Source: an uncultured Paracoccaceae bacterium (GTDB lineage: Bacteria; Pseudomonadota; Alphaproteobacteria; Rhodobacterales; Rhodobacteraceae). From it: a stretch of 45,382 nucleotides of DNA. Made by a program: the position numbers and the translations under genes. The stretch covers positions 1-45,382 of the forward strand of contig CALDUK010000059.1 of NCBI GenBank assembly GCA_937924905.1, read 5' to 3'. Under the pieces are notes generated by a model, which saw only the letters and a list, made by a program, of their open reading frames with translations, did no database searches and was not told the origin of the DNA. Below, in pieces: positions 6,540-15,111 of the stretch (position 1 is the stretch's first letter; each line of letters starts with the position of its first letter).

Positions 6540-8060
6540 TCAGATAAGTAGTCCGATCACAAACGCGACGCCTGTCAGAAGCGCGACACCAAAATAACCA
6601 AGGCTGCGCGATGGTGTCTCAGCCATTTGATGACGATCTGTCTTTGCCGCAAGGCTTGCCTCGACCAACTGCGGCAACCGCGGCCCAAACCGCGCCAGTA
6701 CACCGACGGCCTTTGCGACATCCCGAACAAACGCCTTGGGGCCGATGTTTTCGGCGATATAACCTTCGACAACCGGACGTGCGACGTCCCAGATGTTGAT
6801 ATGCGGATCCAATGACCGCGCAACGCCTTCGACGACAACCATGGTTCGTTGCAAAAGGATCAGCTCGGTCCGTGTTTCCATACCGAACCGTTCGGTCACA
6901 TCGAACAAATACGTCAAAAGCCGCGCCATAGAAATGCGGCTGGCATCCATTCCAAATATCGGCTCGCCAACGGCGCGTAGGGCAAGTGCAAATTCGTCAA
7001 CATCTCGATCAGCAGGAACGTAACCTGCTTCAAAATGGACTTCCGCCACGCGGTGATAGTCCCGCCGGATGAAACCGATCAGAATTTCAGCGTAAACGCG
7101 CCGCGTGTAGGAATCGATACGACCCATAATTCCGAAATCGAGCGCGACCAAAGCGCCGTCCGAGGCAATCTTCAGGTTTCCCTGATGCATGTCTGCGTGA
7201 AAAAATCCATCGCGCAATGCGTGGCTGAGAAAGGTGGTCAAAACCTTCTCTGCCAATGCAGACGTATCATGGCCAGCGGTCTCGATGCTATGAACATCGC
7301 CCAGCGACAAGCCTTCCGCCCATTCCAATGTCATCACGCGCCGTGACGACAGTGTCCATTTTGCCTCTGGCACGCGGAACCCCTGATCGGATTCCGTGTT
7401 CGCGTAAAATTCTGACGCATTGGCGGTCTCCAGCCGCAGATCAAGCTCGCCGTTCACAACACCTTCAAAGTGCTCAATGACATCCATAGGCCGCAAGCGC
7501 CGCGCGCTTGGCGATAGCAATTCGATCATGCGTGCTGCAAAGTAAAAGGCGTCGATGTCGCGCCGAAATGCCTGTTCAATTTTTGGACGAAGAACCTTGA
7601 CCGCCACCGCTTCCCCATTTGGGCGCAGTTTGGCTTTGTGCACCTGCGCAATAGATGCGGCCGCGACGGGTTCTGAGAATTCTGAAAACAGCTCGTCCAC
7701 AGAATGCCCAAGCTCGTTTGCAATGGTCTGTTGGGCGACTGTTTTCGGGAAAGGTGGAAGCTTGTCCTGCAATACGCGAAGCTGTTCGGCCATTTCAGAA
7801 CCGACGAAGTCCGGTCGTGTGGACAGAATTTGGCCGAACTTGATGTAGGCAGGACCCAACGCTGTTAAGGCGCGGGTCAAAGGCGGCAATGACGGATCGC
7901 CTTTGATGCCAAGCCATTTGAAAGGCCAGCCCAAAATACGCGCCGCAACGCGAAGCGGTGTTGGTGCATCGAAGGCCTCTAGCACCTGGTGCATCGCGCC
8001 CGTTCTCTCAAACGTCGCACCGGTTCGGATCAACCGGAATATGTTGTGCGGACCGCGCAT
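6540..8060 (-). CDS. ubiB: Ubiquinone biosynthesis protein UbiB (ABC1/ADCK-type kinase-like)
   Basis: UbiB, 506 residues from the ATG at 8060, is a membrane-bound atypical kinase-like ATPase needed for ubiquinone assembly. Visible motifs are the family KxGQ element (YIKFGQILSTRPDF), the alanine-rich nucleotide loop (PVAAASIAQVHKA), the catalytic-loop equivalent HADMHQGN, and the metal-binding DFG in LDFGIMG. A hydrophobic C-terminal helix (YFGVALLTGVAFVIGLL) fits membrane anchoring. An ATG 12 codons further upstream is in frame, but the later start gives the usual MRGPHNIFRL opening and lies 4 bp past the ubiE stop. It forms an operon with ubiE. Confidence 0.93.
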   Translation of the reverse strand: MRGPHNIFRLIRTGATFERTGAMHQVLEAFDAPTPLRVAARILGWPFKWLGIKGDPSLPPLTRALTALGPAYIKFGQILSTRPDFVGSEMAEQLRVLQDKLPPFPKTVAQQTIANELGHSVDELFSEFSEPVAAASIAQVHKAKLRPNGEAVAVKVLRPKIEQAFRRDIDAFYFAARMIELLSPSARRLRPMDVIEHFEGVVNGELDLRLETANASEFYANTESDQGFRVPEAKWTLSSRRVMTLEWAEGLSLGDVHSIETAGHDTSALAEKVLTTFLSHALRDGFFHADMHQGNLKIASDGALVALDFGIMGRIDSYTRRVYAEILIGFIRRDYHRVAEVHFEAGYVPADRDVDEFALALRAVGEPIFGMDASRISMARLLTYLFDVTERFGMETRTELILLQRTMVVVEGVARSLDPHINIWDVARPVVEGYIAENIGPKAFVRDVAKAVGVLARFGPRLPQLVEASLAAKTDRHQMAETPSRSLGYFGVALLTGVAFVIGLLI

Positions 8061-8064
8061 ATGG

Positions 8065-8817
8065 TCAGATTTTCCAACCGGAATGCAGTGCCGCAATGCC
8101 CAGGGACAGATTGCGATAGCTCACGCGTTCAAATCCGGCGTCCGAAATCATTTCCGCAAAACGATCTTGACCGGGAAACCGGCGAATGGATTCCACAAGG
8201 TACTGATAGCTTTCATGGTCGCCCGCGATGGCCTGACCCATGCGCGGGATCACATTGAATGAATAAAAATCGTAAAGCTTCTGAAGCCCCGCATTGGGCA
8301 ATTGCGAAAACTCTAGCACCATCAAGCGTCCACCGGGCCGAAGGACGCGAAAGGCTTCGCTTAAGGCATCTTCGATGCGCGTGACGTTCCGTATTCCAAA
8401 GGAAATTGTATATGCATCGAAGCAGGCGTCTTCGAAGGGCAGGGCCATCGCATCGCCCGTGACCCAATCAAGCCGATCTTCGAACGCCTCTGCTTCTGCG
8501 CGTTTGCGCCCTTCGGTCAGCATTTGTTCGGTCATGTCCGTGACAACAGCCGATGCCCCGGGCGCGCGGCGCAAGAACCGAAAGGCAATATCGCCGGTTC
8601 CACCCGCCACATCCAGAAGGCGTTGCCCGTTCCGCGGAACAAGCCAGTCCATCATCGCGTCTTTCCACAACCGATGGATGCCGACAGACATGACGTCGTT
8701 CATAATGTCGTACTTTGACGCCACGCTGGAAAAGACACCATGCACCAGCCCGGCTTTTTCATCTTCGCGAACTGTGCGTTCGCCGAAATGGGTGGTCTTC
8801 TCAATCTGATCTGTCAT
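8065..8817 (-). CDS. ubiE: Ubiquinone/menaquinone C-methyltransferase UbiE
   Basis: A 250-residue SAM-dependent methyltransferase that C-methylates the benzoquinol ring in ubiquinone synthesis (and demethylmenaquinone where present). The SAM-binding glycine-rich motif I is [15 protein letters not shown] near residues 68-82. The family signatures near the N-terminus (YDIMNDVMS) and in the centre (SFGIRNVTR) are clear. It is the first gene of a ubiE-ubiB operon and is divergent from fpg. A TATAAG element (8849-8844, minus strand) lies in the intergenic region and could be its -10 box, but no good -35 was seen. Confidence 0.95.
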   Translation of the reverse strand: MTDQIEKTTHFGERTVREDEKAGLVHGVFSSVASKYDIMNDVMSVGIHRLWKDAMMDWLVPRNGQRLLDVAGGTGDIAFRFLRRAPGASAVVTDMTEQMLTEGRKRAEAEAFEDRLDWVTGDAMALPFEDACFDAYTISFGIRNVTRIEDALSEAFRVLRPGGRLMVLEFSQLPNAGLQKLYDFYSFNVIPRMGQAIAGDHESYQYLVESIRRFPGQDRFAEMISDAGFERVSYRNLSLGIAALHSGWKI

Positions 8818-8962
8818 TGACTTTGCTTCTTGTGACGCGACTTCTTATACCCGGCAGGCAAGTGGGAACCAGCCAAACTTACGCGGCATGGCCAGAACCT
8901 AGCCTGCTTTGGCCCGCACAACACCTTCAAGGGCGCATTCGCCGCAGGAGACCAGATTTTCT

Positions 8963-9814
8963 ATGCCCGAGCTGCCTGAAGTCGAAACCGTTCGTACTGG
9001 GCTGACGCCGGCAATGGTGGGGTTCAAAATCACCAAAGTGGACGTGAACCGGCCAGACCTTCGCTGGCCGCTGCCCAAGAATATGGCGGCGCGTTTGGCG
9101 GGAACAACGGTGCTCAATCTGCGCCGTCGTTCAAAGTACATCCTGGCAGATTTATCGTCGGAGGAAACGTTGTTGATCCACCTTGGCATGTCCGGGCGTA
9201 TTCAGGTGTCCGGGTCAGACCTGGGCCAGTTTCACCGCGCGCATCCCCCAAGGGACAAACATGATCACGTGGTTTTTTACATGGACAATGAGGCGCGCGT
9301 TGCCTTCAACGACCCCCGTCGGTTCGGGGCGATGGACCTTGCCCAAACACGTTCTGTCGAAGACCACAAGTTTCTGATCAACCTAGGTCCAGAACCCTTG
9401 GGTAATACGTTCAACGAAGCATATCTGGCGGACCGGCTGAAAGCCCGGAAGCTGCCTATCAAATCGGCGCTGCTCGACCAAAAACTGGTCGCGGGTCTTG
9501 GCAACATATATGTGTGCGAGGCATTGTACCGGGCTGGGATTTCCCCCACCCGTCGCAGTGACCGCATATCGCGGCCCCGCATCGCCGGGCTGGTTCCGCA
9601 TATAAAGGACGTTTTGTCCGAAGCTATCCAGGCGGGCGGGTCATCGTTGCGGGATCATCGACAGGCAGACGGCGAGTTGGGCTATTTCCAGCATAGTTTT
9701 GCGGTTTACGATCAAGAAGGCAGTCTCTGCACGACCAAAGGATGCCATTCCGCAATTCAGAGAATTGTGCAATCCGGGCGGTCGAGCTTCTATTGTCCAA
9801 CTTGCCAAAAATAG
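8963..9814 (+). CDS. mutM: Formamidopyrimidine-DNA glycosylase (Fpg/MutM)
   Basis: This 283-residue DNA repair enzyme removes oxidised purines such as 8-oxoguanine and cleaves the abasic site. The start at 8963 is fixed by chemistry: the mature enzyme needs proline 2 and glutamate 3 ([11 protein letters not shown]), and an in-frame ATG 18 codons upstream would bury them. The catalytic lysine lies in RRRSKYIL near residue 58. The C-terminal zinc finger is complete: C-x4-C (CTTKGC) and C-x2-C (CPTC). AGGAG lies 12-13 bases before the ATG. Divergent from ubiE; the hydratase gene follows on the same strand. Confidence 0.96.
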   Translation: MPELPEVETVRTGLTPAMVGFKITKVDVNRPDLRWPLPKNMAARLAGTTVLNLRRRSKYILADLSSEETLLIHLGMSGRIQVSGSDLGQFHRAHPPRDKHDHVVFYMDNEARVAFNDPRRFGAMDLAQTRSVEDHKFLINLGPEPLGNTFNEAYLADRLKARKLPIKSALLDQKLVAGLGNIYVCEALYRAGISPTRRSDRISRPRIAGLVPHIKDVLSEAIQAGGSSLRDHRQADGELGYFQHSFAVYDQEGSLCTTKGCHSAIQRIVQSGRSSFYCPTCQK

Positions 9815-9877
9815 CTTGAACACGATGGCGGGGCTGCTAGGCCTGTTCGATGTCGGACACAGATTCAGGCGGACAAA

Positions 9878-10654
9878 ATGGCTTTTGAAACAATTGTCGT
9901 TGATACGGAAGAACATGTCACAACCATCAGGTTGAACAGACCGGATGCGATGAATGCCATAAACACCACCATGTTGGGCGAGATCGCCGATGCCATGGAT
10001 GCAGCATGCGGTGATGATAGAGTGCGTTGTCTCATCCTGACCGGGTCCGAAAAAGCTTTTGCGGCTGGGGCCGACATTTCTGAGATGTCGGACAAATCAT
10101 TCGTAGACGCTTTCAGCGAAAATTTGTTCACAGCCGAATCCGAACGCATTCTGAAGTGTCGCAAGCCCGTCATTGCCGCTGTCTCGGGATATGCCCTTGG
10201 GGGCGGGTGCGAATTGGCCATGATGTGCGATTTCATCATTGCGGCAGATACCGCCAAGTTCGGCCAGCCCGAGATTAACCTTGGCGTCGTCGCTGGGCTT
10301 GGTGGAACCCAACGCCTGACCCGTTTGGTTGGCAAATCTAAATCCATGGACATGCACCTGACCGGGCGCTTCATGTCGGCAGAAGAAGCCGAACGGTCAG
10401 GTTTGGTCAGCCGGGTTGTGCCAGCAAAGAAACTTATGGAAGAAGCGCAAACTGCGGCGCAAAAGATTGCTGAAAAGTCCTTGATCACAGCCATGGCGGT
10501 GAAAGAGGCCGTGAACCGCGCCGAAGAAACGTCGTTGCGCGAAGGCTTGTTGTTCGAGCGGCGCATGTTCCACGCGCTTTTCGCGACAGAAGACCAATCG
10601 GAAGGCATGGTTGCGTTCCTTGAAAAGCGCGAACCGCATTTCCGCGATAAATAG
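9878..10654 (+). CDS. Enoyl-CoA hydratase
   Basis: A 258-residue crotonase-fold enzyme that hydrates trans-2-enoyl-CoA in fatty-acid beta-oxidation. The oxyanion-hole segment ([10 protein letters not shown], near 61-70) is present, as are both catalytic glutamates: Glu112 in [11 protein letters not shown] and Glu132 in GQPEINLG. Full-length conservation with short-chain enoyl-CoA hydratases (FadB/Ech type) supports hydratase over the isomerase or dehalogenase members, though exact chain-length preference cannot be read. An AGGCGG ribosome site precedes the ATG. It is between fpg and rpsT without any functional link that I can see. Confidence 0.92.
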   Translation: MAFETIVVDTEEHVTTIRLNRPDAMNAINTTMLGEIADAMDAACGDDRVRCLILTGSEKAFAAGADISEMSDKSFVDAFSENLFTAESERILKCRKPVIAAVSGYALGGGCELAMMCDFIIAADTAKFGQPEINLGVVAGLGGTQRLTRLVGKSKSMDMHLTGRFMSAEEAERSGLVSRVVPAKKLMEEAQTAAQKIAEKSLITAMAVKEAVNRAEETSLREGLLFERRMFHALFATEDQSEGMVAFLEKREPHFRDK

Positions 10655-10750
10655 TACTTTTCAAGCTCAGGGTTTTGGACTATCCCGCGCGCTACATGCG
10701 CGTGGAGCCCGCTTTGCAGTCTGTTATGATGCAATAGGCTATGTGTCCGT

Positions 10751-10803
10751 CGATCTTTGGATCGGCAGCGGGTTGATCGTGCAACTAGAAATCTAAACCC
10801 GCT
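10751..10803 (+). promoter_or_regulatory. Two hairpins in the rpsT leader
   Basis: CGATC/GATCG (10751-10755 with 10760-10764, TTTG loop) is followed by AGCGGGTT/AACCCGCT (10767-10774 with 10796-10803, 21-base loop). The second stem ends 19 bases before the rpsT ATG. S20 represses its own translation in enterobacteria, so this leader is a plausible site for such control. That function is inferred; only the stems are seen. Confidence 0.4.
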
Positions 10804-10821
10804 AACACAAGGGACACGACC

Positions 10822-11085
10822 ATGGCGAATTCGCCCCAAGCCAAGAAACGCGCGCGTCAGAACGAACGCCGTACAGAAATAAACAAAGCGCGCCGTTCGC
10901 GCATCCGCACTTTCCTCAAGAAAGTGGAAGAAGCTATCGAGTCTGGCGACAAGGCTGCGGCCCAAGAAGCACTGAAGCAAGCTCAGCCGGAACTGATGCG
11001 CGGTGTCTCGCGGGGAATCTATCACAAGAACACAGCGGCCAGAAAAATGTCGCGACTCGTAGCGCGCGTGAAGGCCGTCGGCTGA
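10822..11085 (+). CDS. rpsT: 30S ribosomal protein S20
   Basis: An 87-residue, strongly basic protein that binds 16S rRNA in the body of the small subunit. It begins [17 protein letters not shown] and contains the conserved [15 protein letters not shown] segment near the C-terminus, both diagnostic for S20. It is a single-gene unit: its own leader with two hairpins lies upstream and a strong intrinsic terminator begins 21 bp after the stop. rpsT close to dnaA is a common alphaproteobacterial arrangement. Confidence 0.97.
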   Translation: MANSPQAKKRARQNERRTEINKARRSRIRTFLKKVEEAIESGDKAAAQEALKQAQPELMRGVSRGIYHKNTAARKMSRLVARVKAVG

Positions 11086-11105
11086 TCCATGCTGTCAAGA
11101 TTTTA

Positions 11106-11132
11106 TGCGCCCTAAGGGGCGCAATTTTTTTT
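11106..11132 (+). terminator. Intrinsic terminator after rpsT
   Basis: A 7-bp GC-rich stem, TGCGCCC (11106-11112) with GGGCGCA (11117-11123), closed by a TAAG loop and followed within one base by eight T residues (11125-11132). This is the clearest rho-independent terminator in the window. Confidence 0.92.
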
Positions 11133-11290
11133 ACTGGGGCTATGCCCTTTGACTTCAAAAAGCAATTTCCAGAGGGTGCCGGATTCGTTCCGGTCCATGT
11201 CTCTGTCAAGTGCAAAGGCCTGTTGCGAGAGACTATGACTCACGACATCTTGGCCTTGCGATTCACTTCGTCTCTGGGGGGACAGGATCA

Positions 11291-11740
11291 ATGAAATCGG
11301 GTGGTGACCCGCTGGTCGGAGAGATTTGTCCGACTGAGGCGTGGCGCATATTGAGTGCAGAGAGTGACGCCCGTTTGATTGATGTCAGAACACGCGCCGA
11401 ATGGGGTTTCGTCGGTGTTCCTGATGCAGGTGAGATCGGGCATCAAACGCTCTTTATCGAGTGGGCCCGATACCCTGACATGTCTATTGACCCAGACTTC
11501 GCGGCACGTGTGAGTGAAGAATTAGGACACGGGATGGTCGGTCCACTTCTCTTCATTTGTCGTTCGGGGGCTAGATCGATGCAGGCTGCACACGCGGTCG
11601 TTGCGCATTTCGCTGAACAGGGCGAGAGCGTGACGTGTCTGAATGTGTCGGAAGGCTTCGAAGGCGATTTGGATGCAAAGGGACACCGGGGCGGCCACAA
11701 CGGTTGGAAGGCCCGGGGGCTGGCTTGGCGCCAGTCATAA
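11291..11740 (+). CDS. Rhodanese-like domain protein
   Basis: A 149-residue single-domain rhodanese. The active-site loop CRSGARS places the catalytic cysteine at residue 90, followed by the arginine/serine cradle that binds the persulfide. LIDVRTRAEW near residue 30 is the usual N-terminal motif. Such proteins transfer sulfane sulfur or act as phosphatase-like relatives; the substrate here is unknown. An in-frame ATG lies 27 codons upstream (11210), but the ATG at 11291 is preceded by AGGA and gives the normal domain start. dnaA begins 22 bp after its stop, so dnaA may be co-transcribed or may use a promoter inside this gene. Confidence 0.85.
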   Translation: MKSGGDPLVGEICPTEAWRILSAESDARLIDVRTRAEWGFVGVPDAGEIGHQTLFIEWARYPDMSIDPDFAARVSEELGHGMVGPLLFICRSGARSMQAAHAVVAHFAEQGESVTCLNVSEGFEGDLDAKGHRGGHNGWKARGLAWRQS

Positions 11741-11762
11741 ACAAAAAGCAACGGGCCAAAAA

Positions 11763-13118
11763 ATGACAAATGAAATTTGGGGAGAGGTTCGCAAGGGTCT
11801 CTTGTCTGCAGTCGGAGAAAATAATTATGCAAAATGGATTGAGCCGCTCGAGTTGAAAAGCCTCGAAGGTGGCGTGGCAACCTTTCTGGTTCCAACAAGC
11901 TTCACGGGAAATTGGGTCTCGCGGAACTTTGGTGACCTGATCCAGAAGGTACTGACAAACGCAGGACAGTTGGTTGCGCGGGTCGAATTCGCGGTGCCAA
12001 AAGAACAGAAAGCACCAAAGCCGTCAGCCCCTGACATACTGACAAAGAAAGTCGTGACGCCCGGTTTGGGCGAAGATCTTCCCGGCGCGCCACTCGACAG
12101 CCGTTTCACCTTTGATTCATTCGTTGTCGGCAAGCCAAACGAATTGGCACATGCCGCCGCGCGGCGTGTTGCAGAAGGCGGCCCGGTGACCTTCAATCCC
12201 CTGTTTCTATACGGCGGTGTTGGGCTGGGCAAAACGCACCTGATGCACGCCATCGCGTGGGAACTGAAGAAGCGGCAAAGCGACCTTCGAGTTGTCTATC
12301 TTTCTGCCGAACAGTTTATGTACCGGTTCGTCCAGGCGCTGCGTGACAAGGACATGATTGCGTTCAAGCAATTGTTCCGTTCGGTCGATGTGCTGATGGT
12401 CGATGACGTGCAGTTCATTGCTGGCAAGGACGCGACGCAGGAAGAGTTCTTCCATACGTTCAACGCGCTTGTCGATCAAAACAAGCAAATCATCGTCAGC
12501 TCCGATCGCGCCCCGTCCGAGATTGACGGAATCGAAGATCGGATTGTCAGCCGTTTGCAATCTGGTTTGGTCGTAGATCTGCATCCAACGAACTATGAAC
12601 TGCGCCTTGGCATCCTTCAGCAAAAAGCCGACCAGTTTTCGGACCAGTTCCCGAACCTTGAAATTCAGGACGGTGTGCTGGAATTTGTGGCGCACCGTAT
12701 TTCGACGAATGTGCGTGTGCTGGAAGGCGCTTTGATGCGGCTCTTTGCATTCGGGTCTTTGGTCGGTCGCGAAATCACAATGGATCTCGCTCAGGATTGT
12801 CTGGCCGATGTGATCCGCGCCTCGGATCGCAAAATCACGGTGGAAGAGATTCAGCGAAAAGTCAGCGACCACTACAATATCCGTCTGTCAGACCTGATTG
12901 GACCCAAGCGGGTGCGTACCTTTGCGCGCCCGCGGCAAGTGGCGATGTATCTCTGCAAACAACTGACGTCGCGTTCGCTTCCCGAAATCGCCAAGCGTTT
13001 CGGTGGCCGCGACCACACAACCATCATGCATGGTGTGCGCAAGATTGAAGAGCTGATGCAGCAAGACAGCCAGATCGCCGATGATCTTGAAATGCTACGT
13101 CGCGCGCTGGAGGCCTAG
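11763..13118 (+). CDS. dnaA: Chromosomal replication initiator DnaA
   Basis: DnaA, 451 residues from the ATG at 11763 (MTNEIWGEVRKGL). All four domains are visible: the N-terminal interaction domain, a short linker, the AAA+ ATPase with Walker A GGVGLGKTHLMHA and Walker B VLMVDDVQF, and the C-terminal DNA-binding domain with the GGRDHTTIMHGVRKIE signature. It unwinds oriC when bound to ATP. The in-frame ATG 40 codons upstream lies inside the rhodanese gene and is rejected. No oriC-like cluster of DnaA boxes lies next to the gene. The order dnaA, permease, dnaN, recF is a variant of the classic initiator block with one gene inserted. Confidence 0.97.
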   Translation: MTNEIWGEVRKGLLSAVGENNYAKWIEPLELKSLEGGVATFLVPTSFTGNWVSRNFGDLIQKVLTNAGQLVARVEFAVPKEQKAPKPSAPDILTKKVVTPGLGEDLPGAPLDSRFTFDSFVVGKPNELAHAAARRVAEGGPVTFNPLFLYGGVGLGKTHLMHAIAWELKKRQSDLRVVYLSAEQFMYRFVQALRDKDMIAFKQLFRSVDVLMVDDVQFIAGKDATQEEFFHTFNALVDQNKQIIVSSDRAPSEIDGIEDRIVSRLQSGLVVDLHPTNYELRLGILQQKADQFSDQFPNLEIQDGVLEFVAHRISTNVRVLEGALMRLFAFGSLVGREITMDLAQDCLADVIRASDRKITVEEIQRKVSDHYNIRLSDLIGPKRVRTFARPRQVAMYLCKQLTSRSLPEIAKRFGGRDHTTIMHGVRKIEELMQQDSQIADDLEMLRRALEA

Positions 13119-13142
13119 GACCTGGTCGAACATCTTCCGTGG

Positions 13143-13865
13143 TTGATCACAGCCGCCCTGCTGATCGGTATTGCAAAAGGGGGGCTGTCGTCAGCTGCAT
13201 CGCTGGCCGTGCCACTACTGGCGTTGACCATGAACCCAGTACAGGCGGCGGCGCTGGTTTTGCCGGTTTTGATTGTGACAGATGCGGCAGCACTTTGGCT
13301 CTATCGCAAAGACTGGTCGAAAAGAAACACGTTCATACTGCTGCCTGCTATGTTCGCGGGGATTGCGATTGCAACGCTGATTGTCCCTTTCACCCCCGAA
13401 CCGGCATTGCTGGCGTTTACCGGGCTGGTCGGACTTTGGGCCGTTTGGCGCCGATGGTTCAAAAGTCAGCCAAACGAACAGCGCCGTGCGGAAATTTTGC
13501 CGGGTCTGGTCTGGGGGACGATTGCAGGCATAACAACCTTCATCACCCATTCCGGCGCCCCACCAACCCAGGCTTTTCTTTTGCCGCAGAATTTGAACCG
13601 CTTTGTGTTTGCGGGCACGATGGCGGTCACCTTCGCGATTGCCAACTTTGCCAAGATCCCCAGCTACTTTGCGCTGGGCTTCTTTGATGGCCTGAATTGG
13701 CCTTTGATCGCCGGTTTGGCCGCGGTCGGTTTGGCAGGCACTGTCATTGGCCGTTGGTTGGTCAAATCGATGAGCGACAAGGTCTACATGCGCGTCATCG
13801 AAATCCTGCTTTTGGTCTTGTGCACCATCCTGCTTTGGAAAGCGGCAAGTGACGTGTTTGCCTAG
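13143..13865 (+). CDS. TauE/SafE-family membrane permease
   Basis: A 240-residue, very hydrophobic protein with about eight predicted membrane helices and the two related halves of the TauE/SafE family, which exports or imports small anions such as sulfite or sulfoacetate. GIAKGGLSSAASLAVPLLAL near the N-terminus and THSGAPPTQAFLLP after the cytosolic loop are family hallmarks. The start is uncertain. TTG at 13143 has no ribosome site; CTG at 13122, in the same frame, lies 8 bases after GGAGG inside the last dnaA codons and would add seven residues (VEHLPWL). The substrate cannot be told from sequence. Confidence 0.82.
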   Translation: MITAALLIGIAKGGLSSAASLAVPLLALTMNPVQAAALVLPVLIVTDAAALWLYRKDWSKRNTFILLPAMFAGIAIATLIVPFTPEPALLAFTGLVGLWAVWRRWFKSQPNEQRRAEILPGLVWGTIAGITTFITHSGAPPTQAFLLPQNLNRFVFAGTMAVTFAIANFAKIPSYFALGFFDGLNWPLIAGLAAVGLAGTVIGRWLVKSMSDKVYMRVIEILLLVLCTILLWKAASDVFA

Positions 13866-13940
13866 CAAAACACCGCCCTTGCGTCTTGCGCTGTATTGAC
13901 CCTGTTGCCCCTTCCGGCGACAGTCACCAAAAGCATTGCG

Positions 13941-13974
13941 CCGGGGCGAAAAAACGGTACCTTCGACGCCCCGG
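13941..13974 (+). promoter_or_regulatory. Hairpin in the dnaN leader
   Basis: CCGGGGCG (13941-13948) and CGCCCCGG (13967-13974) form a perfect 8-bp GC stem with an 18-base loop that itself contains GGTACC. The stem ends 7 bases before the GGAG ribosome site of dnaN. No T-run follows, so a role in translation or in transcript pausing is more likely than termination. Confidence 0.4.
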
Positions 13975-13992
13975 AACAGACGGAGCGAGCAC

Positions 13993-15111
13993 ATGGAATT
14001 CTCGATCGAGCGGGCAGCCCTTTTGAAGGCGGTTGCACAGGCGCAGTCAGTGGTCGAACGCCGCAACACAATTCCAATTCTCGCCAATGTTCTGATCGAA
14101 GCCGAAGGGGATACTGTCAGCTTTCGCGCTACTGATCTGGATATCGAAGTTGTCGATCAAGCGCCTGCCAAAGTTGGCCGGGCCGGTGCCACAACCGTCA
14201 GCGCGGTTACGTTCCACGAGATTGTGCGCAAGCTTCCCGATGGTTCGCTGGTTACGATTGTCGATGATGGCGCATCGGGTCGAATGTCCGTCGAAGCCGG
14301 GCGTTCCAACTTCTCGCTTGCGACTCTGCCCAAAGAAGACTTTCCGGTCATGGCCTCGTCCGAGTACGAGGCAAACTTTGCCGCCAGCGCCCCGGTGCTG
14401 CGACGGCTATTCGACAAGTCCAAATTCGCGATTTCGACAGAAGAAACCCGGTACTATCTGAACGGCGTTTATATGCATGTTTCGGACATCGACGGAAAGC
14501 AGGTCTTACGGTGCGTCGCAACCGATGGCCACAGGCTGGCCCGGATTGATTCCGAATTGCCCGAAGGTGCAGCCAGCATGCCAGGCGTTATTGTTCCGCG
14601 CAAAACTGTGGGCGAGCTGCGCAAACTTTTGGACGATGACGAAGCACAGATCGCGGTCAGCGTCAGCGAAACCAAAATCCGTTTTGCTTCACCGGGCATA
14701 ACGCTGACCTCGAAAGTCATCGACGGAACATTTCCGGATTACACGCGTGTCATCCCATCTGGCAACACGCGCCGTCTTGAAGTGGATGCCTCGGATTTTG
14801 CACAGGCCGTCGACCGCGTGGCCACCGTAAGCAGCGAACGCTCGCGGGCGGTGAAGCTGGCGCTGGACGAAGACCGGCTGGTGTTGTCGGTCAATGCGCC
14901 CGACAGCGGTGCCGCTGAAGAAGAACTCGGCGTTGCCTATCACGATGAACCGTTGGAAATTGGGTTCAATGCCAAGTACCTTTTGGAAATCGCCAGCCAG
15001 GTGGACCGAGAGAACGCCGTATTTCTTTTTAATTCCAGTGGTGACCCGACATTGATGCGCGAAGGCAATGACGAGACGGCAGTGTATGTCGTCATGCCGA
15101 TGCGGGTGTGA
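13993..15111 (+). CDS. dnaN: DNA polymerase III beta sliding clamp
   Basis: DnaN, 372 residues, the ring-shaped processivity clamp. It starts MEFSIERAALLKAVAQAQSV and ends VYVVMPMRV, close to the canonical MPMR(L/V) end. The three clamp folds are spread evenly over the protein, and ATDGHRLARI near the middle is conserved. The ATG at 13993 is preceded by GGAG with 7-base spacing; an in-frame ATG 19 codons upstream would start inside the leader hairpin region. recF starts inside the dnaN stop (GTGA overlap), so the two are coupled. Confidence 0.97.
   Translation: MEFSIERAALLKAVAQAQSVVERRNTIPILANVLIEAEGDTVSFRATDLDIEVVDQAPAKVGRAGATTVSAVTFHEIVRKLPDGSLVTIVDDGASGRMSVEAGRSNFSLATLPKEDFPVMASSEYEANFAASAPVLRRLFDKSKFAISTEETRYYLNGVYMHVSDIDGKQVLRCVATDGHRLARIDSELPEGAASMPGVIVPRKTVGELRKLLDDDEAQIAVSVSETKIRFASPGITLTSKVIDGTFPDYTRVIPSGNTRRLEVDASDFAQAVDRVATVSSERSRAVKLALDEDRLVLSVNAPDSGAAEEELGVAYHDEPLEIGFNAKYLLEIASQVDRENAVFLFNSSGDPTLMREGNDETAVYVVMPMRV

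Noticed and set aside
10677-10720. Possible terminator or tRNA-like fold after the hydratase (CGCGC/GCGCG)
   Set aside because: The stem is short, there is no T-run, and no cloverleaf or CCA end can be drawn.
9865-11025. Long open frame (386 codons) on the minus strand opposite the hydratase and rpsT
   Set aside because: It is antisense to two clearly conserved genes, is Arg/Ser/Pro-rich without any family resemblance, and arises from codon bias of the real genes.
11133-13142. Replication origin next to dnaA
   Set aside because: No cluster of DnaA boxes or AT-rich unwinding region is present on either side of dnaA; alphaproteobacterial origins are often elsewhere.
13139-13687. 182-codon frame starting just before the TauE/SafE permease
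   Set aside because: It is the wrong frame: Cys/Arg/Gly-rich, whereas the frame from 13143 gives membrane helices and family motifs.
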